Source: CAUZIZ01 sp047514575 (GTDB taxonomy: Bacteria > Acidobacteriota > UBA6911 > RPQK01 > JAJDTT01). From it: DNA of 7,865 nt. Location: NCBI GenBank assembly GCA_047514575.1, contig JAKZYH010000487.1, positions 1 through 7,865 of the forward strand. Direction: 5' to 3'. The notes under the pieces are model-generated. The model was not told where the DNA came from. It was given only the letters and a program-made list of their open reading frames with translations, and did no database searches. Below are positions 1 through 4,902 of this stretch, in pieces (position 1 is the stretch's first letter; every line of letters starts with the position of its first letter). The position numbers and the translations under genes are program-made.

Positions 1-424
1 CTCCTCCGATTGCCACCACCATCTGGCTTTTGGATTCCCGAATCAACATGAGAGCAGCATCGACGGTCGATGAGGAGGGCTCAGGTTCGACGGCGGAAAA
101 GGCTGTAGTGCAGATACGCGATAGCTCCAGGTGGTTCTGTATTTGCTTGGCCAGCTTCGCGGTGGAATGGGATCCGCTGATCAGTACGACTCTGTGGGCC
201 TGCAGGGCGGAGCAGAGACGGGGGAGCTCCTCAACCGCGCCGTTTCCGAACCGGATTCGAGTGGGAATCTCGAGGTCCGACGGGAAGGGTGGCCTGAGAT
301 CCTTGACGCCGTCTCCAGCGAGAAGACCCAGGTCCTCGCTCTCTAGGGTTGGCCGGCCTCCGCTGCCGGGGGTAGATCTGGGTGTCTGCGGAGGTTCGTA
401 GCTCAGCGGTTGCGATCCTTGCAC
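1..424 (-). CDS. Iron-containing alcohol dehydrogenase, N-terminal part (3' end outside window)
   Basis: Reading leftward from a GTG at 424-422 gives an open frame of 141 codons that leaves the window. Residues 51-141 match the start of the Fe-ADH family: 'IPTRIRFGNGAVEELP' (53-68), a beta strand 'HRVVLISG' (77-84), 'VEPEPSSSTVDAAL' (112-125) and 'QMVVAIGG' (134-141), which normally continues into the glycine-rich NAD(P)-binding GGGS motif. Metal ligands lie beyond the edge, so activity and substrate (alcohol, lactaldehyde or maleylacetate type) cannot be told; the 'EPEPS' motif fits general Fe-ADH better than the 'HVPV' form of maleylacetate reductase. The start is chosen because it is the only ATG/GTG/TTG in frame after the last stop and has a GAGGAG ribosome site (431-436) six bases away. 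It leaves about 50 extra Pro/Gly/Ser-rich residues before the family domain, which is odd. The gene is divergent from the SDR/LLM pair. Family sure; start and function less so. Confidence 0.85.
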   Translation of the reverse strand, partial: MQGSQPLSYEPPQTPRSTPGSGGRPTLESEDLGLLAGDGVKDLRPPFPSDLEIPTRIRFGNGAVEELPRLCSALQAHRVVLISGSHSTAKLAKQIQNHLELSRICTTAFSAVEPEPSSSTVDAALMLIRESKSQMVVAIGG

Positions 425-430
425 TGGAGT

Positions 431-436
431 CTCCTC
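431..436 (-). promoter_or_regulatory. Ribosome binding site of the Fe-ADH gene
   Basis: GAGGAG on the minus strand, six bases (ACTCCA) before the GTG at 424. It decides the start of a gene that has no ATG in frame before its conserved domain. Confidence 0.6.
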
Positions 437-441
437 GATTA

Positions 442-454
442 TGTCTCTGAGACA
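442..454. promoter_or_regulatory. 13-bp palindrome TGTCTC-T-GAGACA, possible operator
   Basis: A perfect 6-bp inverted repeat around one base lies six bases upstream of the Fe-ADH ribosome site. Position and symmetry fit a binding site for a dimeric repressor or a small hairpin in the mRNA leader. No regulator gene is in the window, so the role is inference. Confidence 0.35.
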
Positions 455-501
455 GAGGAAACACAGGCAAGGACTGTGCCAGTACGGTTTCGCCTTGGAG
501 A

Positions 502-530
502 CTAGTGGACTGTAACGCTTGAATCGCTAG
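502..530 (+). repeat. Left terminal inverted repeat of the MITE-like element
   Basis: 29-bp arm bounded by CTAG at both its ends (502-505 and 527-530). It differs from the right arm at two positions, near 517 and 519 (GCT here, ACC in the right arm's complement). Confidence 0.75.
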
Positions 531-640
531 TGGATGAGCGAGCCATTCGGGTCCGAGGTCAAGGCGCGCTGACGCAGGCATAGCTTGGACTATGGCGAGA
601 AAGCGCAACGCAGAGATCGGGCTCGAGGGCCACTCAGGCG

Positions 641-669
641 CTAGCGATTCAGGTGTTACAGTCCACTAG
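641..669 (-). repeat. Right terminal inverted repeat of the MITE-like element
   Basis: Reverse-complement partner of 502-530, 27 of 29 identical, again bounded by CTAG at both ends (641-644 and 666-669). Confidence 0.75.
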
Positions 670-879
670 CGGGTCTGCGGGGTTGAGGTAGCAGCAGGAA
701 GTTGGGAAATCGTCAAACAGGATGGGCTGGCCGACAAGCTATTGACGCCCTGAGGCTTCGTTTGGTTTGGGGGCAGGCATTGCTGTTTCGTCGAGCCCCA
801 GGCTCGGGCCGGTGAATCTATCCTTGGTCGGGAAAGTGCATTACGGGTGGAAGAGTAACGTGGCACAGTCATTCCTGCC

Positions 880-912
880 CGTGATTCCCCTGGATAGTCG
901 CGAGAATCCACG
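880..912. promoter_or_regulatory. Imperfect inverted repeat abutting the SDR promoter
   Basis: CGTGATTC at 880-887 pairs with GAATCCACG at 904-912, with one bulged base and a 12-16 base loop. The right arm touches the candidate -35 box at 913. It could be an operator for the SDR transcript. Alternatively it could be a decayed copy of a dispersed intergenic hairpin, since CATTCC and GAATCC words flank it. Confidence 0.3.
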
Positions 913-941
913 TTGACGGAATTTTGGAGGGTCATTAGAGT
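913..941 (+). promoter_or_regulatory. Candidate sigma70-type promoter for SDR (and LLM) genes
   Basis: TTGACG (913-918, five of six matches to the -35 consensus), a 17-base spacer, then TAGAGT (936-941, four of six to the -10). Transcription would start near 948, leaving a leader of about 59 bases before the SDR ATG. Read by eye only. Confidence 0.4.
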
Positions 942-1006
942 GTCCAGGGTGGTGGGATTATGATGAAACAGACACCGTTGAGCAGTCGCGTCGCCTGGGA
1001 GTGAGA

Positions 1007-1753
1007 ATGAGGCTTGCTGGGAAGGTAGCGTTGATAACCGGAGGAGCCCGTGGTCAAGGAGCGGCGGAAGCCAGGCTCTTCGCGAAAGAGGGTGCGGTTG
1101 TTGTGATCGGCGATGTCCGAGAAGAGGAGGGCAGGCGTCAGGAAGCGGAGATCATCCAGGCAGGAAGGCAGGCCCGCTTTGTCGGTCTGAACGTCACTTC
1201 AGAAGAGGACTGGCAGGCCGCAGTCGAAGCTACCGTAGAGGAGTTTGGAAAGTTGGATATCCTGGTCAACAACGCAGCAATCCTCCGCTTGGAGGGTGTC
1301 GAGACGACGACTCGGGAAGGGTGGGACCAGGTGATGAGTGTGAATGCTACCGGCGTCTTTTTGGGTATGAAGCACGCCGTCGTAGGGATGCGACGGGCTG
1401 GAGGAGGGTCCATCGTGAATATCTCCTCCGTGTCTGCCATGACGGCGAGTCCCTGGGCAGCCGCGTATCATGCTTCGAAGGGTGCGATACGGACTCTTTC
1501 GCGAGTCGGAGCGCTGGAGTACGCGAAGGACAACATCAGGGTCAACTCGGTCTATCCCGGTTCCGTCGACACCGAGATGCTGACGGAGACCTATTCCCAG
1601 GAGCACCTTGCGCGGGCTCGGGGTGCTAATCCGCTGGGACGTATCGGGACTCCCGAGGAAGTGGCCTGGGCAGTCTTGTTTCTCGCGTCGGACGAAGCGT
1701 CGTTCATCACCGGAAGTGAGCTGGTGGTGGACGGCGGACACCACGCACATTAG
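1007..1753 (+). CDS. SDR family NAD-dependent oxidoreductase
   Basis: Classical short-chain dehydrogenase of 248 residues, the usual length. The Rossmann motif TGGARGQG is at 11-18, the acidic D36 after strand beta2 predicts NAD(H) rather than NADP(H), NNAA is at 88-91, and the catalytic tetrad is complete: N113, S141, Y154, K158 (YHASK). The tail 'GSELVVDGG' is typical of the 3-alpha/20-beta-hydroxysteroid dehydrogenase-like and cyclopentanol dehydrogenase-like branch. It probably interconverts a secondary alcohol and ketone in the cytoplasm; the substrate is not readable. The start at ATG 1007 is preferred because GGAG (998-1001) lies five bases before it. A GTG at 1001 in the same frame adds two residues but overlaps that site. 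The LLM gene follows after 129 bases on the same strand, and the Fe-ADH is divergent upstream, suggesting a shared oxidation pathway. It ends with TAG. Confidence 0.95.
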   Translation: MRLAGKVALITGGARGQGAAEARLFAKEGAVVVIGDVREEEGRRQEAEIIQAGRQARFVGLNVTSEEDWQAAVEATVEEFGKLDILVNNAAILRLEGVETTTREGWDQVMSVNATGVFLGMKHAVVGMRRAGGGSIVNISSVSAMTASPWAAAYHASKGAIRTLSRVGALEYAKDNIRVNSVYPGSVDTEMLTETYSQEHLARARGANPLGRIGTPEEVAWAVLFLASDEASFITGSELVVDGGHHAH

Positions 1754-1882
1754 CTTGCCTCGCCACGGTTGGGAGATTCGGAGAGAGTGTCTTGTCGGCG
1801 GCCGCCACGCTGATCTATCATTTGGGAGGCCGGCACAGTAGTTTCCGGACCGGACACCTAGATCTTTCAAGGGAGTAGCTCC

Positions 1883-2983
1883 ATGGACGACGCAATAAAG
1901 TCCGGCATGTTCATCATGCCGTTCCATGCCTCGGGAAAGCCCCTCGGTCAGTGTTACGACGAGGACCTCGAATTGCTCATCCGTGCCGATGAGTTGGGTT
2001 TTTCGGAGTTCTGGATTGGCGAACACCACACCCTGAAGTACGAGAGCATCGTGATGCCTGAGATCTTCATTGCTCGTGCTTTAGGAGAGACAAAGCAGAT
2101 TCGAATGGGACCCGCGCCGGTGTGTCTGAATCAGCACCACCCCGCGCACGTAGCGTCTCGGCTGTCCTTTCTGGATCATCTTTCCAAGGGAAGGCTCAAC
2201 CTTTGCTTTGGAAACGGCAGCGTCAGCTCCGATCAGGAGCTGTATGGAGTGGATCCCAAGCAGGGTGGGAAGATGGTAGGTGAGGCGATTGAGGTAATAC
2301 TCAAGCTGTGGGGAACAGATCCCCCCTATGAGCACGAGCGCGAATTCTGGTCGATTCGGCTCCGAGACACGGTGGACGAGGAGACTGGCCTCGGGTTTAT
2401 CCACAAGCCGTTACAGCGACCCTATCCACCCATTGCGATGCCCGGTATGAGCCGAGGCTCCTTCAGTATGAAATATGCCGGCAGGATGGGGTTTCAGCCT
2501 TTCGCGCACTGTCTGATCACATCCAACGTCCTGGCCGATGTATGGCAGACCTACGAGCAAGCCGCGCTCGAGGCAGGACGTCAGCCCGATCGTGCCGACT
2601 TCAAGATCGCTCGTGCCATTTTCCTGGCGGACACCACCGAGGAGGCCACACGCCTCGCCAGGACCAACAGCCTGGGTCAGAATTTCGAGTACATTGGCCG
2701 CCTCTTCGACAAGGGGTTGGGACGTCAGCTCTACAAGCGTGACCTCGCCATGAGCGACGCTGACTGCAACTTGGACTTCCTGATGACGGAGCAGATCATC
2801 GCCGGTGATGTGGACGAGGTCCTGCGGCGGCTGCTCCTGATGAGAGAAGAGACAGGGCATTTCGGCACGCTTGTCCTGATGTCCTATGACTGGGACGATA
2901 AGGAAAGCTGGATCCGGAGCCTGGAGCTGTTCGCCAAGGAGCTCATGCCTGCCCTGAACAAAGCCATAGGGGTGGTCGTTTAA
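1883..2983 (+). CDS. LLM-class flavin-dependent oxidoreductase (luciferase-like monooxygenase)
   Basis: A 366-residue protein of the bacterial luciferase-like TIM-barrel family. Typical features are 'FSEFWIGEHHT' (40-50), 'MGPAPVCLNQHHPAHVASRLSFLDHLSKGR' split over 76-104, the flavin-side 'LCFGNGS' (107-113), and 'PLQRPYPPIAMPGMS' (176-190), the usual lead-in to the phosphate-binding part. The overall pattern recalls limonene 1,2-monooxygenase-type and related LLM proteins. It would use reduced FMN (from a separate reductase, none here) and O2 to oxygenate a small hydrophobic compound. The substrate is unknown, so no symbol is given. The start is supported by GGGAG at 1871-1875, seven bases before ATG. 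It lies 129 bp after the SDR gene, so co-transcription is possible but an own promoter is not excluded. It ends with TAA, 32 bases from the convergent VOC gene. Confidence 0.93.
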   Translation: MDDAIKSGMFIMPFHASGKPLGQCYDEDLELLIRADELGFSEFWIGEHHTLKYESIVMPEIFIARALGETKQIRMGPAPVCLNQHHPAHVASRLSFLDHLSKGRLNLCFGNGSVSSDQELYGVDPKQGGKMVGEAIEVILKLWGTDPPYEHEREFWSIRLRDTVDEETGLGFIHKPLQRPYPPIAMPGMSRGSFSMKYAGRMGFQPFAHCLITSNVLADVWQTYEQAALEAGRQPDRADFKIARAIFLADTTEEATRLARTNSLGQNFEYIGRLFDKGLGRQLYKRDLAMSDADCNLDFLMTEQIIAGDVDEVLRRLLLMREETGHFGTLVLMSYDWDDKESWIRSLELFAKELMPALNKAIGVVV

Positions 2984-3015
2984 GATCCTGCCGGCGGAAT
3001 ATTTCCTGACAGACC

Positions 3016-3648
3016 CTAGCGCAGTTCTACCCTTCCTTGTGGGGTGTCCAGGATCGCGACCAGCCCAGGGACTGCACCGCGGCTGATAGGGAGATCCAAA
3101 CCAAGACCTGCAAGCTTCAACCGGATTTCATCGGGAGTAGGATGGATCCCTCGCAGCTCCTTCAGTGAGCAGCCTTTAGCCGCACCTTGAGCAGGGCTCG
3201 GGGTCTGTCCCCAGTCGATAAAGAAGGGTAGCAGATCTCCCAGTGAAGGTCGGGGAGCAGTCAGCCTCCAGGACAGGAGGGTTCCGTTGGTCTGCTTCCT
3301 CCTGCCCTCAGAAATAGGACCCAGCTTTAGACCGCGAAGCTGAGCGTCTTCTACCTCCTGCTCCAGTTTTCCCGTTTTTACAGCCCAATTCACCAGGGCC
3401 GGCTGAGCCAGGTCGCCAATCCCGAAGCGGAGATCTGCCAATGGGACGAGCTGGTCCGGATCAGGCCCGATGATTTCGAGGTAAGTGGATTCTCCGAGTG
3501 CGATCAGGGCGTTGCGAGTCCCCCATCCAGGGTGTTTTCCACCCGGCTTAGCACGGACTCCAAGCAACACGTGGAGGTGTTCGACGGCACCCTCCAGATC
3601 GGCTGCCGCGTAAACTAGATGGTCGATGCGGGAAAGCAGGTCCAACAC
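3016..3648 (-). CDS. VOC family protein, Glyoxalase_3-like
   Basis: A 210-residue protein with the layout of the Glyoxalase_3 (VOC superfamily) domain: 'IDHLVYAAADLEGAVEHL' (8-25), 'GGKHPGWGTRNALIALG' (36-52), 'YLEIIGPDP' (56-64), then a longer, less conserved second half ending in 'LDTPQGRVELR'. H10 and E58 are at places where VOC enzymes hold a metal, with H39 in the conserved 'KHPGWGTRN' loop. Such proteins act on, or bind, small ligands; the substrate of this branch is not established. The start is GTG at 3648-3646, with GGAG eight bases upstream; a TTG directly follows and is less likely. It is convergent with the LLM gene (32-base gap) and divergent from yceH (105 bases between starts). 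It ends with TAG. Confidence 0.88.
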   Translation of the reverse strand: MLDLLSRIDHLVYAAADLEGAVEHLHVLLGVRAKPGGKHPGWGTRNALIALGESTYLEIIGPDPDQLVPLADLRFGIGDLAQPALVNWAVKTGKLEQEVEDAQLRGLKLGPISEGRRKQTNGTLLSWRLTAPRPSLGDLLPFFIDWGQTPSPAQGAAKGCSLKELRGIHPTPDEIRLKLAGLGLDLPISRGAVPGLVAILDTPQGRVELR

Positions 3649-3753
3649 AATTGAAGCTCCGAGGACCTCCAGGGATTGCCCAGATCGATCCCGCAGACTA
3701 ATCTAGCGGTCGGGTGGACACAGCGTCAAGATCTAGCGGGATTAAGGAGAGCC
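3649..3753. promoter_or_regulatory. Divergent VOC/yceH spacer with 9-bp direct repeat
   Basis: This 105-base spacer must hold the start signals of both genes. ATCTAGCGG occurs at 3701-3709 and 3731-3739, exactly 30 bp (about three helical turns) apart, so both copies face the same side of the DNA. That is compatible with a regulator site. I could not pick a convincing -35/-10 pair. AAGGAG at 3744-3749 is the yceH ribosome site. Confidence 0.35.
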
Positions 3754-4401
3754 ATGGTCATGCGTCATCTGAGCGAGTTGCAGGCGAACGAATATCGGGT
3801 ACTGGGAGCGTTGATGGAGAAGGAGCAGACGACTCCCGACTACTATCCCATGACCCTGAACGCACTGGTGGCCGCGTGTAACCAGAAGACGAATCGAAAC
3901 CCGGTCATGACGCTGACCGAGCTAGATACACTGAACCTCCTTCGGGTCCTGCTCCAAGATTCGCTGGTAGAGCGCGTCAGCTCCGCACGCACCGATCGCT
4001 GGTCTCACCGGGTCGACGAGAGACTCCACTTCCGTCCGGAGTGGAAGGCCCTCTTGACCGTGCTGTTCTTGAGGGGAGATCAAACTCTGGGCGAACTACG
4101 AATCCGAACCGAGAGAATGCATCCGTTTGCCTCTCTTTCGGAGGTGCAAGAGACATTGGCGGCAATGGCGAATGAGGAGGAGCCCCTGGTGGTAGAGCTG
4201 CCCCGCGCACCCGGCCAGAAGGAGAGCCGTTGGGGTTTGGCGGGACAGGACCACCCGGCCGTGGAGGTGGCGGCCGTGCACGCGTTAGACAGCCCCTCTT
4301 CTCCCTTCGAGGAGCGATTGACCCGCCTGGAGGAGGAAGTCCGGGAACTGCGAGAGCAGTTGGATCGGCTGCAGGCTACTGGGGACCCAGGAATTTCTTG
4401 A
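3754..4401 (+). CDS. yceH: YceH family protein (DUF480)
   Basis: A 215-residue protein matching the length and order of E. coli YceH (215 residues). The N-terminal winged-helix part has 'LSELQANEYRVLGALMEKEQTTPDYYPMTLNAL' (6-38) and the hallmark 'ACNQKTNRNPVM' (41-52). The second winged helix has 'LRGDQTLGELRIRTERMHPF' (106-125) and 'PGQKESRW' (153-160). A heptad-rich coiled coil 'ERLTRLEEEVRELREQL' lies at 187-203. The family is described as tandem winged-helix; its biochemical role is not settled, and a DNA-binding or regulatory role is inference. The start at ATG 3754 has AAGGAG four bases before it and gives the family length. ATG 3760 is possible, and a TTG at 3676 in frame adds 26 residues without family similarity and lacks support. 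It ends with TGA. Confidence 0.93.
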   Translation: MVMRHLSELQANEYRVLGALMEKEQTTPDYYPMTLNALVAACNQKTNRNPVMTLTELDTLNLLRVLLQDSLVERVSSARTDRWSHRVDERLHFRPEWKALLTVLFLRGDQTLGELRIRTERMHPFASLSEVQETLAAMANEEEPLVVELPRAPGQKESRWGLAGQDHPAVEVAAVHALDSPSSPFEERLTRLEEEVRELREQLDRLQATGDPGIS

Positions 4402-4410
4402 ATCTGACCT

Positions 4411-4483
4411 GAAGGTTCGAAAGTCGAAGGTACAAGATACAAGGTACAAACAAGCTCCAAATCACAAGCATCAAGTTCCAAAC
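4411..4483 (+). repeat. Low-complexity 'TACAAG/TCCAA' intergenic repeat
   Basis: An A/C-rich run with a loose 7-10 base period: GGTACAAGATACAAGGTACAA, then CAAGCTCCAAATCACAAGC and ATCAAGTTCCAAAC. It starts ten bases after yceH stops. Similar loosely periodic runs are known between genes in Acidobacteria, Planctomycetes and related phyla; its reverse strand gives the typical spurious 'LELxxxxLEL...LYLVPS' peptide. Function unknown. Confidence 0.6.
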
Positions 4484-4510
4484 GATCGCCCACCATCACG
4501 TTCGGCGATC
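4484..4510. repeat. Stem-loop GATCGCC / GGCGATC
   Basis: A perfect 7-bp inverted repeat (4484-4490 and 4504-4510) around a 13-base loop, directly after the low-complexity repeat. It has no U-tract, so it is not a typical intrinsic terminator, but it is the best structural candidate for ending or stabilising the yceH mRNA. Confidence 0.35.
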
Positions 4511-4601
4511 CGACAGAGCCGCGAACGACTTGAGCCGTTAGCAAAATGAGCCCAGGTTCCGGCCGTCGAGGACGACGAAGAAGGGAGCGAGCCGGACAAC
4601 T

Positions 4602-4635
4602 CTTCCCCACGGAGTGACCTTCCCCACGCAGTGAC
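4602..4635 (+). repeat. Two tandem 17-bp units
   Basis: CTTCCCCACGGAGTGAC (4602-4618) is followed with no gap by CTTCCCCACGCAGTGAC (4619-4635). The units differ at one base. It could be a slipped-strand duplication or a paired protein-binding site. Confidence 0.7.
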
Positions 4636-4902
4636 GCACAAATTCCCGGTAGGAAGTTTCTTTCTCGAATGGGACAGTACCCCCGGGGGGCCACTGACCT
4701 GAAGCTGCATTCGCGAGCGTAGCTTTGGCCTCCAGGCTGCAGTCCTCTTCTTTCGAGCCTTCGGCTCGGACGGTGGCTTGGAGCCTACCGCAACGCCGGA
4801 CCTGAAGTTTCTCCATTGAAAGGGGCCAGTGGGCCGCCGTGCACTTGCTGCGGTTGGAGCCGAGCATTGAAACCGAGGGGAAGTGAATCTAGAATCACCG
4901 CT

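Larger units (their letters stand above)
502..669. mobile_element. MITE-like 168-bp element with 29-bp terminal inverted repeats
   Basis: Bases 502-530 and the reverse complement of 641-669 match at 27 of 29 positions. The arms start with CTAGTGGACTGTAAC and end with TGAATCGCTAG. The interior is also an imperfect palindrome: 531-570 partly pairs with 601-640, and the centre (579-594) is the hairpin CATAG-CTTGGA-CTATG, so the whole element can fold into one long hairpin. It encodes no protein. This is the architecture of a non-autonomous miniature inverted-repeat element. CTAG at both outer ends fits insertion at a TA or YTAR target, as known for IS630-like and some IS5-like transposases, but no parental transposase is in the window, so the family is unknown. 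It sits 78 bp upstream of the Fe-ADH start and could affect its transcription. Confidence 0.75.
425..1006. other. Gene-free divergent intergenic region
   Basis: These 582 bases separate the minus-strand Fe-ADH from the plus-strand SDR gene. I see no credible protein: open frames here (for example minus 935-666 and minus 608-231) have no recognisable family, and the latter overlaps the real Fe-ADH in another frame. The stretch holds a palindrome (442-454), the MITE-like element (502-669), a hairpin CGAGCC-CCA-GGCTCG (792-806), an inverted repeat (880-912), a candidate promoter (913-941) and a 14-codon ORF (960-1004). Confidence 0.7.
4402..4902. other. Gene-free repeat-rich intergenic region
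   Basis: 501 bases between yceH and the propeller gene. Minus-strand open frames cover it (for example 4867-4538 and 4694-4080), but they have low-complexity or family-less translations, and one runs antisense through yceH, so I reject them. Contents: a low-complexity repeat (4411-4483), a stem-loop (4484-4510), two 17-bp tandem units (4602-4635), a hairpin (4754-4768), and GACCTGAAG three times (4406, 4696, 4799). No promoter stands out for the downstream gene. Confidence 0.65.

Noticed and set aside
30..401. Plus-strand 123-codon ORF
   Set aside because: It lies antisense to the Fe-ADH N-terminus and has no recognisable domain.
437..470. CATAAT on the minus strand as -10 box for the Fe-ADH gene
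   Set aside because: It lies so close to the GTG that the transcript would lack the ribosome site, and no -35 sits at a proper distance.
231..608. Minus-strand 125-codon ORF from ATG 608
   Set aside because: It overlaps the recognisable Fe-ADH reading frame on the same strand, begins inside the MITE-like element, and its translation shows no family.
666..935. Minus-strand 89-codon ORF in the divergent region
   Set aside because: Translation lacks any family or domain pattern and its end overlaps the right arm of the MITE-like element.
1797..1806. GGCGGCCGCC palindrome between SDR and LLM genes as a terminator
   Set aside because: It has no loop and no T-tract, so it cannot be an intrinsic terminator.
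1199..2029. 276-codon minus-strand ORF antisense to SDR and LLM genes
   Set aside because: It is a shadow of two genes with clear motifs on the plus strand.
4754..4768. CGAGCC-TTC-GGCTCG hairpin as an intrinsic terminator
   Set aside because: Neither strand has a T-run on the downstream side of the stem.
4080..4867. Minus-strand ORFs opposite yceH and across the repeat island
   Set aside because: They read through a low-complexity repeat and antisense to a well-recognised gene; residue composition is not protein-like.
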